DNA of 64,000 nt from Dipodascopsis uninucleata var. uninucleata (taxonomy: Eukaryota > Ascomycota > Lipomycetes > Lipomycetales > Lipomycetaceae). The notes below the pieces were generated by a model. That model did not search any database, had not been told where the DNA came from, and saw only the letters and a program-made list of their open reading frames with translations. Shown here piece after piece: positions 10,591-22,017 of this stretch; the first letter of the stretch is position 1; each line of letters begins with the position of its first letter. The translations under genes and the position numbers were made by a program. The stretch lies in assembly GCA_030568195.1 (NCBI GenBank), contig JAJLTO010000002.1:1720962-1784961 (forward strand), in the 5' to 3' direction.

Positions 10591-11292
10591 TTTAGATCAA
10601 TGCCTGTCGGTTTAAACGTCATATCACCAATAATTTGATTTATCTTTGAGCTAGTATACTAATAACTTGCTCTGCTTCTGTACTGTTGTTTATTCTGCTT
10701 TCAGAATGAGATGATATACTTTTTCTTTTTTTTGGTCGTCTTGTGGAATCATATTTGTTGTTTTCTTTGGTTTCGTTGTCGTGACAATCAGCATCTTGTC
10801 TTATAATAAAGCAGTCATGAGAGCAGGTTTTATGCAATCTTTAAGCTCTTTTCTTAATCATTTTTTGATACAGATAGACTGCTAGGTCAGGAACGAATTA
10901 ATAGTTCTTTAATAATTCATATTTTGATCGCTGCTTTTAGATTGCTTATTTTCTTATATTCGCATTTTACTTGTGTACTAGTGTCACAGTAAGTTTTGGC
11001 CCTGATAAATATCAGAGATAGTAAAATCTCATGACAAACCGATGATTTGTATAGTCCTGGTGCCGACTGTTCTTAGTCGCCTGTATTAACTTAGAACAGT
11101 TTGGATATGGTGTTTATGTGGTGGGTAGTCTGGTGACTACTCGAATTATAAGGCCCTATTGGGAGCGATAAAATATTAGTGTCAACCTGTTCACAGTGAC
11201 GGAGACTTCCTGATATTAGACTCCTCTTCTAAATTTATTTTACAAGCTTACAAAACATAAGATATAAATGGAAAATTTATATACTAAATAAA
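10591..11292. other. Intergenic with several hairpins
   Basis: 3' region of ATG4 and promoter of the next gene. T-rich from 10640 to 10990. From 11002 to 11142 there are three to four separate inverted repeats, described in findings. No protein-coding signal. Confidence 0.5.
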
Positions 11293-12667
11293 ATGATTTC
11301 TTTAGACAAAACTAGCAAGATCCGAATAATCGGGGCTGGTGCGTTTGGGCTATCCACTGCTTATTATCTACTTCTGAACGGTTACAAAGATATCATCATA
11401 TATGACAGGCAACTGCCTCCTGTCCAAGACGGAAGTAGCGTAGACATATCCCGAATTGTACGACCAGATTATAGAGACGTTGTATATGCGAAAATGGCTG
11501 TGGAAGCTCGAGAAATTTGGTCACAAGACGAGATATATAAAGATACTTATCACGAGTGTGGACTACTGGTCATGACTCATTCAGATAAGTCGATATATGC
11601 TACTGACGCTTACAGAATCGTTAAAGATCTTCATCTTCCGGTAACAACATTTAATTCAGGAGAAGAAGCTGCTCAATATTACAAATTGGATACTGAAACC
11701 ACGTTGAAAGGGCTATCTGGTTATGTGAACCATCGAGCTGGTTGGGCATACGCTTCTAAAGCTATTGAACAGCTGGCAGCCAAAGTTCACGAATTGGGTG
11801 CAAAATTTTTGGCACACGCTGTTACAAAGGTTATCTATTCTTCTGATGGTACTAGAGTGGACTATGTTGAATTTGAAGATGGGGAAACCGACGCAAAGTG
11901 TTCGGGCGATCTCTATATAATGGCCACTGGTGCATGGACTGATTCCATTGTCGATATGAGGTGCAGTGTCTTGGCTACGGGCCAACCAGTTGCATATATC
12001 CAACTGACAGATGAAGAGTACGAGAAATTCAAGCACTTACCAATTTATATCAACTTTTTATCTGGTTTCTATGTATTTCCACCTCATCCAGAAACTAAAG
12101 TACTGAAGGCTGCCAGACATGGATTCGGCTATACACGATATGAAAATTCTTTAGATGGTACTCGTAAATCATCACAACCTCCTTTTGTAGTGTACTCAAA
12201 GGGAGAGAAACCAGAGATAAGGAATATGCTGCCAAAGGATGCTCAGCAATGCATACGCGAGGGCCTATTAGAGTATTTAGGTGCGGAGATCGCAGACAGA
12301 CAATATCTGAAGGCTCGAATATGCTGGTATAACGATACCCCTACACAGGACTTTATATTCGATTATAAACCTGACGTGAAGAATATGTTTATTGCTACTG
12401 GAGGGAGTGGCCAGTAAGTAGAAAATTTAGAAATTGGACATGGTATAATATATATATATATATAAAGTGACTAACGTACTACCATGATCAAATAGTGCCT
12501 TTAAATTTCTACCGGTTCTCGGAAAATATGCTGTTGGATGTCTAGAACGGACACTATCAAGCGACCTGTTAGAGAAATTTGCTTGGCGAGAAGAACAGGA
12601 AAGTAAGCAGGACTTTTCTCGAGGTGGCACTCAGATGATGAGCTTGACAGAGGCTGAAGCAATATAA
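11293..12667 (+). CDS. FAD-dependent amine oxidase, fructosyl-amino-acid/sarcosine/saccharopine oxidase family, one intron
   Basis: Exons 11293-12413 and 12496-12667; the 82-bp intron (12414-12495) has donor GTAAGT, branch CTAAC and acceptor TAG. The junction restores the family motif ATGGSGHAFKFLPVLGK; unspliced the protein would stop directly at GGSGQ. The product has 430 residues, the usual length for fungal amadoriases and Fap-type oxidases. The FAD-binding Rossmann motif GAGAFGLSTAYYLL lies near residues 15-28, followed by SVDISRIVRPDY, a segment typical of this group, which oxidises secondary amines such as fructosyl amino acids, sarcosine, pipecolate or saccharopine with release of hydrogen peroxide. 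The C-terminus (LTEAEAI) is not a peroxisomal PTS1 tripeptide, unlike many relatives. Exact substrate cannot be assigned from sequence. The intron carries a (TA)n run. Confidence 0.88.
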
Positions 12668-13391
12668 AATGCCTTTATACCATCTTTATTATAAGTACAC
12701 TAGATTTTTGACGTTGAAGGAGCCTGACAATAGATACGGGCCGTCTATACTTTAATTCATATTAATGTCTTTGATATTGGTATCCAAATACGAAATTATT
12801 GGTTCTTGAATATTATGGCAGTGTAATGCTATTAAGCAAGTTGTAGAATCCCGTATATCTGAACACAAAATATCGTTTGTGAACATTAGTATTCTTAAAT
12901 ATAATCCAGCTTCACTGTTCAGCAATATCGACATGCCTTAATATACACACTTTAAATTTATCGTTATTGCTACGTGAGAATATATCTCGTTATATATACA
13001 ACTGTATGGTTAAAGCTTAACAAAATAACCTCGTTTTATCAATTAGTCTCATGACTGTGAAAAAGACTTGCTTTGTGTACCGACTCTCGAATTAATTTGG
13101 GACTGAGGAAGCAGAACACTCATTTTAGCTACGTTTTTGTTAGGTTCACATACTTGCAACGTAAGCTGGCAGAGAGTCCTGCGCCGAAGCTAAAATGCAA
13201 TTCCAGAACTAATAAAAGTGGTAAAAGAGATCAAGTTGTCCATATAGTGTGAATATTAATTGAATTGAAAGGAGAAGGGCTCTAAAAAGGAGTAACGGAC
13301 ATCCTTTTTAGAGAGATCTTATTTGGTCTGTATAATATTGTATTGACAACTGCGAAATTTTGACGAGATCCGTGTAAATACATCTTATACA
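12668..13391. other. Intergenic, leader of SET9 with strong inverted repeats
   Basis: No coding signal. Two sets of inverted repeats (13082-13197 and 13280-13313) are listed separately in findings. Confidence 0.5.
13280..13313 (+). promoter_or_regulatory. Perfect 12-bp hairpin upstream of SET9
   Basis: CTCTAAAAAGGA (13280-13291) is followed by a 10-base loop and its exact reverse complement (13302-13313). It ends 78 bases before the SET9 ATG, so it could lie in the 5' leader of the mRNA. Role unknown. Confidence 0.45.
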
Positions 13392-15260
13392 ATGTCTACT
13401 ATGAAGTCACGTTCGCTGTCGCCATCAGATTTGTCTCCATCTCCAAGTGCTTCTCTAGCATCTGAAAGAAGTAGACTGTCGTCCGACATGTCGAGCAGAG
13501 AGAGCAGCACGACTGATGCATCAGCAATTACGGCACTTACGTTAAGCACTAGTAACAGTAGCTCGGCAACTTCGTCTAGAAGCTCTTCAAGTACTAGAAA
13601 TACTGAAGGCACATCTTCAAAATATCATTTGTCGACTGAAATGCTCGCGACCTTTGACGACTTTTTGACGACTTTGTTGATCGAAACCCTTCATTTCTGG
13701 ACACCAATTCACAAGGTAGATGCTAGTCGACGAGCACCTCGAGCACCTCGTAAGCAAACTACTACTATTCATTCACTTCTGAAGAACCATGCTGCTGGAC
13801 AACAAGAATTGCTAGAGAAGTTTCTTGAAATTCCCGTGGTGAGGGCGTTTTTTGCACCACTGCGTCATAAGCCGAAAGAGCAACAAGAGTTTGAACGGCA
13901 CTCGAAAAGATATCTAGCAATATATGCACCGGATACAGGCTTCGAACTTGGAACTACGGAGCGCTACAGGCACGCGTCGGGTAGATCAGAGCTCTGCGTT
14001 TTGGCTCGACGAACGTTCGAAGCAGGTGAACAGATTACTCACCTGACTGGAAGAATGGCGGAGCTAACTGAAGACGATGAAGCTAGTTTTACCAATACGC
14101 AGGCAAAAGACTTTTCTATTATATATTCTGAAAGATTGGACGCTTCTTGCCTTATGCTAGGACCATGCCGTTTTGTGAATCATGATTGCCAGCCTAATGC
14201 CAGATTCATACCTTCTGGTTTGCTTGGTGTAGGAATAGTGGCTACTAGACAAATTCTTCGTGACGAGGAAATAACAGTCTCTTACGCAGAGAACTATTTT
14301 GGAAAGAATAATGCTGAATGTCTGTGTTCGACATGCGAACTAGAAAAACGCGGCGCATTTGCAGATCCTGTTCAAAAAAGTCTTTTAGCTGGTGAATCCA
14401 CGGACGATCGTAATGTTGACTGTTCTCAAAAGTTTCTGAGATCATCATTGTCTGCTTCTTTATTTGATTTGGATTCTATTTCAGGCTCTCAGAGTGATGA
14501 AAGCAATGCGTTATCTACTGGCTCGCCTCAAAGAAAGAGACGTAAAGTTGTATTAGAGATGTTACGTAGGACCGCAGTTCTAAACGGTAGCCAACTGAGA
14601 CGTCCTAGAAAGGCAATTAGCACTGGTGATAGTCGAAGACATAAGAAATTGAAGAAAGGGAAAGACAATGAACCTCTAGGACATTCAATTTTGAATGGAA
14701 GAAGAGTATCACATAGAAAATCATCTTCTCGCTATAGAGAGTCCGTTAAGCTGTCCAAAGAAGAAAGTAAAGAGAAAATTATCTCGAGCACACTCAAAAT
14801 GCAAATGGAAATAATCGCTACTCAAGAGAAGATTGCACAAGCTAACGCACGCTCAAAGCAACTATACAACGCATATTGGGGATCGATGGATAATTTGAGA
14901 TTAAGAAATAAGAAAGCATATCTTATGCATACTTCAAAGGAAGTGTCGGATTCTCAAACTATATCAAAAACAGCAAGGTCAGCGTTGGAGTACATAGAAC
15001 TTATACCAAAGACTATAGAAACCTGTAGTAATTGTAGGACAACTTTTGTACTATCATCCATAGCGCAATCCTGCTTAGATTACAAGAGACGTTATCAACT
15101 AGCCGGCAGACCGTTAAGTTGTATAAGATGCAATCGACACGCAGCGATATATGGCAAGCCTTGGCCGATGGTAGATAAAAACTGGGGAGGATACAAGCAA
15201 TCTACAGCTCTGCGGAATGTAAACGAAATAGAAGAGTTTTATGTTACACTTGACATTTAG
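13392..15260 (+). CDS. SET9: Histone-lysine N-methyltransferase Set9 (Suv4-20 type, H4K20)
   Basis: 622 residues. Residues 1-75 are an extremely Ser/Thr-rich disordered leader not typical of the family. The conserved core begins with LSTEMLATFDDFLTTLLIET (about 77-96), the Suv4-20 N-terminal helical region. The SET domain is about 178-310: GRSELCVLARRTFEAGEQIT, the SAM-binding FVNHDCQPNARF (NHDC about 262-265), VSYAENYFG, and the post-SET cysteines ECLCSTCE near 310. The C-terminus has the paired cysteines CSNC and CIRCNRHAAIYGKPWP seen in fungal Set9 proteins. Known role: methylation of histone H4 Lys20, linked in fission yeast to DNA damage checkpoint recruitment. This enzyme is missing from Saccharomyces and is a useful marker of lineage here. 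Single exon. Confidence 0.92.
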   Translation: MSTMKSRSLSPSDLSPSPSASLASERSRLSSDMSSRESSTTDASAITALTLSTSNSSSATSSRSSSSTRNTEGTSSKYHLSTEMLATFDDFLTTLLIETLHFWTPIHKVDASRRAPRAPRKQTTTIHSLLKNHAAGQQELLEKFLEIPVVRAFFAPLRHKPKEQQEFERHSKRYLAIYAPDTGFELGTTERYRHASGRSELCVLARRTFEAGEQITHLTGRMAELTEDDEASFTNTQAKDFSIIYSERLDASCLMLGPCRFVNHDCQPNARFIPSGLLGVGIVATRQILRDEEITVSYAENYFGKNNAECLCSTCELEKRGAFADPVQKSLLAGESTDDRNVDCSQKFLRSSLSASLFDLDSISGSQSDESNALSTGSPQRKRRKVVLEMLRRTAVLNGSQLRRPRKAISTGDSRRHKKLKKGKDNEPLGHSILNGRRVSHRKSSSRYRESVKLSKEESKEKIISSTLKMQMEIIATQEKIAQANARSKQLYNAYWGSMDNLRLRNKKAYLMHTSKEVSDSQTISKTARSALEYIELIPKTIETCSNCRTTFVLSSIAQSCLDYKRRYQLAGRPLSCIRCNRHAAIYGKPWPMVDKNWGGYKQSTALRNVNEIEEFYVTLDI

Positions 15261-16063
15261 AAACTTTTGTTATCACTCACATTATTTATGAGGGTTGTAT
15301 AGTATAGAAGTCGCTGATAATATTGTAAATTAGACATAACCGTTTATTTAGGAATAAAAAGGATTGTACCATATGAAATAAATTGTACAGTATGAATTCT
15401 ACAATATGTTAAACCATTAAGATTACTGATCATTTGCTAGGTAAAAGCGCAGCACAACTAGAATTGCACTACGAGTTATTATTATATTTAATAACTTAAA
15501 TAGACGCGTCAGGAACAAATTATATATAATGTACTAAGTAAGTAGATAGTTAAACAACCAATATGACAAAACTAGATCGATAAAATAAGCGAACAATAGT
15601 CTTCATGGCAGAAGCAAAAATAAACCAGCCGAAGGCACACTCATAAGAGTTACTATTACTCTCTTGCGATATAAACTGTTTTGATTGACTAAGATTTGGA
15701 TAAATAACTTGTAACACCAAAATCCAAAAGCTGTAGACGAGTATAGACTTGTATATGACGAGGAACATTACAAAAATGCCCATTAATTGTATGAAAGGCT
15801 GTGTGACTTTCCGAGTCTCACAATCTGTAATGGATTTTAAGAGATTCGATATATAGTCATACCTTATCAAAAGTTGTTGAAATACCTTTAACATAAAAAG
15901 AATTTCAAGGGCTGTTAGATCGAATATATCTGCGAAGTGCACCAAACATCTATAATTTCAATGATAAACGACATATAGACAAATTTTTCAAAAATATAAC
16001 AAGAAAATAAAAACGAAACACAGTAACATAGAAATTAAGTTATTAGTGCGAGTAGTTTCTTCT
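15261..16063. other. Intergenic between convergent SET9 and PC-esterase
   Basis: AT-rich. The only long frame is 15550-15945 on the minus strand, hydrophobic and without family match; see findings. T/A-rich tracts near 15300-15420 fit a SET9 3' UTR. Confidence 0.45.
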
Positions 16064-17239
16064 TTATTCCTTTCCAACATAATCAAGCCAGTTGAGAAGC
16101 ATCATAGCCTTAAGCAGGTTACCTTTCATATCCGAATGGACGCCATCGAGCGAGGTGGTTTGAATAGTAGCATTCCAAGTTCCGAGGACATCGAAACCAT
16201 GGTCAGGAAGAACATCCATCATAGAGTTTTCGAACAGCATGAGAGGCTTGTTTCCCTGTGTAAGAATGAAGGCATCTTGTTTCTTAGGACCTGCCGCGTT
16301 AGGTGTCATGAATAATCTGGGATAAGTTTTAGTGTTAGAAGCGTAGTCAGGAAACAACTTTTTTACAATTGACTCGCTTCGCTCAAGGTAGTTCAATGTA
16401 GCCTGGACATCGAGATCATTCCATAGACCGTGTCCGTAAACAAATGCAACCTTCTTTCCTGCAGGAACACCACTAAGGTCCTCTTCATATCGCGCAAGCT
16501 CCTCGTCTGGCTGTGGGAAACGGACCTGCAAATTGATGAACACATTAACCTTGGAGGCATCACAAGCAAAGGAGTTTGGATCCCACTTCATAATGTCTTT
16601 TGTGCTGTAAATAGTCTGCAAAGAACAAGACTTAACATTGACCTGCGCATTGCAGAAGCAGTCTGCCTTCTCTTGATCATTGAAGTTCCACTGCGTGACA
16701 CCACCATAGCCCATATCTTTTCGAAGAATGACATAAAGTGCACCTAACATTTGACGCATCATAGAGTCACCAACAATGGAAATACGATCGAATCTTTCCA
16801 AAATACCACAAGCCTCCTCAGTAGTGAACCATCGCATATCACAATCCCTAGGCATGTAAGGAGCATCAATACCAATTCTACCACCTTGTGACATTGCAGT
16901 CAAAGTAGTTTTCTTATCAGAACATAGTGGCTCGAAAGGACGATGAAGATCAAGAGAAGAAATTTTGCAGACATCTCTGTACTTGAATTCAGCAAAAGCA
17001 TCGAAGCTGTCACGAATAGGCTTGCTGAATATATCTGGCATTGGAGGTTCGACGCCAACTTGAGGTTGGCGAAGTGAGCTCAAATCATTCTGGCCAATAC
17101 GCAATTTTGATCGTGCAGACTCAGTAGTAGAAGAAATTGAAGGACCATGAGGAGATAAGAACAAAAATCTAATCACAAATAGTACCATAAGAGCACCAAC
17201 TACGTAAGTTGTGCCGGTAGTAGAGCTAATTCTGTTCAT
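16064..17239 (-). CDS. Type II membrane PC-esterase/SGNH-like acyl-esterase
   Basis: 391 residues. The N-terminus MNRISSTTGTTYVVGALMV continues into a hydrophobic stretch (about 11-29), a signal anchor that would place the catalytic part in the Golgi lumen. The body matches the PC-esterase/CAS1-like plan: a GDS motif in ISIVGDSMMRQ (G157, D158, S159) and a C-terminal Asp-x-x-His pair, SLDGVHSDMKGN (D365, H368), which with the Ser would form the catalytic triad. Relatives (plant TBL/PMR5, Cas1 of capsule-forming fungi) O-acetylate or deacetylate polysaccharides. A cell-wall glycan or glycoprotein is the likely substrate here, but that is inference. The upstream region is unusually long (4.8 kb). 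Single exon; the ATG is supported by the signal anchor. Confidence 0.8.
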   Translation of the reverse strand: MNRISSTTGTTYVVGALMVLFVIRFLFLSPHGPSISSTTESARSKLRIGQNDLSSLRQPQVGVEPPMPDIFSKPIRDSFDAFAEFKYRDVCKISSLDLHRPFEPLCSDKKTTLTAMSQGGRIGIDAPYMPRDCDMRWFTTEEACGILERFDRISIVGDSMMRQMLGALYVILRKDMGYGGVTQWNFNDQEKADCFCNAQVNVKSCSLQTIYSTKDIMKWDPNSFACDASKVNVFINLQVRFPQPDEELARYEEDLSGVPAGKKVAFVYGHGLWNDLDVQATLNYLERSESIVKKLFPDYASNTKTYPRLFMTPNAAGPKKQDAFILTQGNKPLMLFENSMMDVLPDHGFDVLGTWNATIQTTSLDGVHSDMKGNLLKAMMLLNWLDYVGKE

Positions 17240-17628
17240 TTTGAAATGTATAATTTTTGGCGTAGCCTTGTAAGAAGAAAATTCAAAATATATTAGTGTT
17301 GTGGAAAGTCGATGAAGCAGTTAATGATTTTGATCGTCTCCTAAAGACAGATAAAAGGTTGGCAGAGCTCTAAAGACAAATCTATCCACAAATGTATAAA
17401 TGTGATATATGTCAAACTCGATGACAAGAGCTCCTTTTAACGCCGATATTAACGCTGATTATACTCTTCGCGAACAGAAGTAGAAGACAAGAAAAGCCTG
17501 TAAATGAAATTCTTCCAGCGTTAGCGGATATAGGAATAGTAATATAATAAATTACCAAGTATGAGAATTTGTAACTTGTATCCTGAAAGTAGATTGACGC
17601 AGCCACTTGCTCTGGTGAAAGTATCACA

Positions 17629-17663
<35 letters not shown>

Positions 17664-20600
17664 AATATAACTATATATATTTACCTATATATGGCGGCAA
17701 CCTCTAAGATTGACTAAGTAATCCCCCTATTGGAGAAAGACAGTCGGCAAATGAAATGCAAAATATAGCGAATTTGTGTGAAGTAAATAAAAACAAGGAC
17801 GCTGACGCAACGAAAAAAAAAATCAAAGGTACGACTATTCAGTGGAAGAACAATACCTCTGTGGGAGTCGATAAAGAGTGCAGTAATTAGTGCAGTAATT
17901 AGGAGTCTCAGCATCCACAGTCATTTATCGGAAGTTGGAGGCGCCAGGCGTAAAACGTATCTACATACACATATGGAGATATAAATAGAGAGATATACAC
18001 GCCAATATAGTAACAAATATACAGGTGTTGAGTGATACTGATGCAGAGTGGTGTCGGGAAAAAAAAGGAAGATAAAATGCGTGATACTTACCACTTGACC
18101 AAAGAGACTATTACCATGTGCTGCAGAAATCGCCGAAGATACTCAATTAATAACTCAATCTTTAGCTGGACCAGGTTGATATGCAGTCTGGATCACCAAA
18201 AGAAGCAGTTGAGCGATCAATTGTAGGCAACACTAGATAGATCGAATTTGTTCAGAGAGAATATGAGAGAGAAAACTAGTGGATGAAAAACTGATCGATG
18301 TAAGAAGCAGCAGAGCAGAAGAAGCGCTGAGGAAATGGGAAAACTTAAACTTAACGAGCCTGTTTTTATTATGAGCTGTGCAACACTGCAAACTAGCTAA
18401 ATTGCTGGCTAGCTCTGGAAGAAGATAGTTTGATTGGGACAAACAGCTTTTGAGCCTTATAGAAACTTATTTACGCCTTGTGTGCTGTACGTTTTGTGCT
18501 CTGTACTTAACCCAGTAGTCGGTGTTGCTCGTACGTAGTGTTCTGCAGCAGTTTGATAAATAAAAAATGAAGCAGCAAAAGACAATAAGACGAAAATTTT
18601 TCACAGATAGATTGAGCCGGGAAAAATTTACCTTGACCTCAGCTGATTGCAGACGGGAAGTGGAAGAAAGCCAAATTCATCGATAAAAACTGATAACTTT
18701 TTGACGACGAAAATCAAAAATTATAAATGCAGCTTGTTAAGCAGAATATCACTTAGTCACAAAGGTTATACTACAAAGCCGCCTTAGCCCTAATCAGTCG
18801 TAGACGCGGCTCTTCTACAAAAAAATAAAAAAATATTACTAACAGTCGCTGATCACGACAAATATATAAAGGGATTTATATATGCCAATGCTCGCGAGCT
18901 GTAAGACAAGAAGATCGCCGAGGAGCAGTAAAAACCGGTATAGGCTTGCTGTTCTTGTTTCGTTATCTTTCTTTGGCTTTACATCTAGATAGTAAGTAGG
19001 CTGCTGCCTTGACAATTTTATGTATTTACTGCATTTTGCAACGCACTTTTCGCATTTTGTACTGCATTTTGCACGCCACGTTTAAAGTTTATCGTCCTCA
19101 ATTAAACTTTGCTGTTTGCGCCATCGTGGTTAGGGCATTAAAGTAATGCTGATTTTTTTTTTAAGCATGAGAGAGACTTGTACAATGAAAGGCAGGCTGT
19201 TGGTGGCTACAGTGAGAGTTTCAATCTTAAACGTATATGCGTTTGCACTAATGCTGCCAGGATATGCTTTCTATCAGTCAGCTGTGTCTACTACATCAAT
19301 TGCTAAACAGATTTTTTTGCTCTTGTAATACTAGGCTGCCTCCATCATCGTGATATGTTAGGAGCGTACTATTTGGTGTATGTAACCGAGTTTGAGAGCA
19401 TTCTGCGTCTACGTCTGCAGCAGGACGATGCTCGGGAGGGACGGTAGTGTCTGCAATGGCACTTTTAGAAGCCGCAGTACACCGGGAATACAACGAAACT
19501 GAAAATGCGTATAACTTATTTACTGACTTCCCTTCCCGATATAAAACTGTCCGCTTTCAGAGTGCGATACTTCGCGCAGACATATAATGAACGAAATTTA
19601 GAGGGCTGCGGAAGCAGGCACCGCATATGCAGTTTGTTCATTAAAGTTCCCCAACCCTCGTGGACAGCTGCAGTAGTGGGCTTAAAGTGGTAAAGCTTTG
19701 AATTACACATCAACTATAAGCCAATCGACGAAAGTGCTGGCATTATTGTGCTTCTTTGGCTGGGTAACGCGAAAACAACGAGACTCTGCCAACTGAATCT
19801 TCTCTAGTTGACGAGTAGCACTGCATTTAGAGACCTGGAGCACTTGTTAGATACTCAAAGGCTGCTGGATCGGAGTCTACGAGACGAGCAAACCCAATGC
19901 AGCCATTTAAAGTTCTAGGGCACGTGCAACAAAACTCTCTATAGAAACAATGGTTGACCTGGATTAGTGCAAGAGCCGCGTCGTTCTAGAATATTTGCAC
20001 TACAAGAATAATTCACTAGGGTCATTCACTAGCGGCCCTTGATGGCTCGCATGGTCAACAGACTCATGGTACCAACCAGTGCAGACGGCTGGCTATATAT
20101 ATTTACTGTCAAAGGCTGTAGATCTTGCGAAAGGAGCTATCTATACGTTCTGCAGGTACGTAGGATGCCGGTGATGTATATATCTCTAGGCTAATGTTAC
20201 ACGGACTACTGGTGCTGCGAACATGGCATGCTCAAACTCACGCATATTTCAGTAGCCCCGCCGTAATTGCTTTTTAACGTCAGACAACTGTCGGTACGAA
20301 GCTGTGCATATACTCCTGAAACTCCAGCGACGATAACTAACAGAAAATTAGACCTGTAGTGTAATGATATGATATGTGTGGCCGTCGTGTGGCTACCTTT
20401 TCATCGAGGGACGAGTACACAATGGCTTGGTACTGGCAAGGTTGTTGCGTCTTGCCGCGTCCGTGGTGGGTGTAAGTAAACGCTTCTTATTAGCTGCTCC
20501 GTGCTAAACACGAAGTACACATGTATCCGACCTGCTTGGTGTGTGCTTGTTTGAATTTTGTGACATGAAAAGTGATACCTGTCAGAATCACAGGAACGTA

Positions 20601-22017
20601 GCCTTAACGTCGGCATCTAAACTGTGATCCGCAGTCTACGCAGAGAGCTTATACAATAGCAGAATAATAAACTGCATAAATCAAAGCACAGCTGCTGCAT
20701 TTAGTTTTATGCGATTCCACACATGTCGCAGATGCTAATATCTTAGCAAGTTTAATGCTTCTGCTGAAATCTGCGCCGTCAATATACATTACAGAAGGCT
20801 TAATAATCAACGGCAAAGCTATTCGCGTGCGACATTAGCAAGGAAACCTTTAGCCCTCCTGCTTTGGTGACTGCTTGCAAGCAGAGCTACCACTACAACT
20901 AATATCCACTTTACTAATAAATAGAAGTTTGTCATTATCTCTAGAATAGTCCGCCCGCCAGGTTGCCGGCATTGCCAAACGCTCGGCATGTTCATCTTCT
21001 AATACAGCCAACAAACGAGTCTTTTATGTGCGGCGTCGTATAGTTGCCGCAGCAGATGACAATTCCGGGTATAGACAACACGAAACCCCTACATCATTTT
21101 ATTATTATAACCAATATAGAAGGAAAAGAAATACACTGCCTTCAAGTGTATAAATGATACTTTGACAACTTTCAATAGGTGACATGTAATATTTGGTTGA
21201 CATGCACTATAGTTCACTGACCATAGTATAACACTAGTAACTAACACCGCAATCGCAATAATACGATAGAAACAATAACAATAACAATAAAACAAATACT
21301 AAGAATAATAATAAATACAGACGCTTCGTTTTCCTAACATGTCTATTTTCCCTTGTCCTGATGACATGTAAGATATTTGGACGTTGCAGAAGTACGAAAA
21401 GGAAGATATGCATATGTGCTTCCAAAAGCAAAAGGCACAAATATTTGATTAACAAAAAATAATAGAACATAAGATTGAGTAAGACAATAAAGTAAGTATA
21501 GCAGATACACTAAAATGTTTGAAAACAATTTATCGGTATATATAGAAAAAAGAATGAATATATAGTATTAAATACAAAAGAAATCAACTAACACAAGATT
21601 TAACACCGTGACATATATGAATAGTAGTGTTACAATTTATCCAAATATCCCTTGCAATAAACAAAAAAATTAAAATAGTGAAAACAACAAGATGTAAATG
21701 GCTAATATAATAAAACAATAATAGATATTCGATTCTCAATAGAATATATACTTTGCAGAAATAGTATAGATAAATGTTAATAATAAAACAGTTGTCCGAT
21801 TAATGAAGATAGAAATGAAAATAACCAGTCCCAATTTCACGCCGATACTTTGCCCCACTTTCTGATGTAGCTAATCTGTATTTGTATGCGTATTTAAAAT
21901 CATAAATGCAGTATCTTTGATTTCTTCAAATATACCTAAGCAAACGTTGCTATAATGAATCTCTAACGAGTCATCATTCTCGCGCCTAACTCAGTTTATA
22001 CTTTCCGATAAAATGCT
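17240..22017. other. 4.8-kb region without a recognisable gene
   Basis: Both strands lack credible coding frames; the longest are 60-78 codons with no family content. It holds an (AT)12 run at 17629-17652, a 14-bp perfect palindrome CTGCTTGCAAGCAG (20871-20884), and a repeated TACTGCATTTTGCA (19027-19040 and 19060-19073). The part from about 18.4 to 21.0 kb looks less AT-rich than other spacers. The last kilobase (21.1-22.0) is probably the 3' side of WHI3. Confidence 0.5.
17629..17652. repeat. (AT)12 microsatellite
   Basis: Twelve AT units followed by a further TATATATATA run, about 390 bp upstream of the PC-esterase start. Confidence 0.9.
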
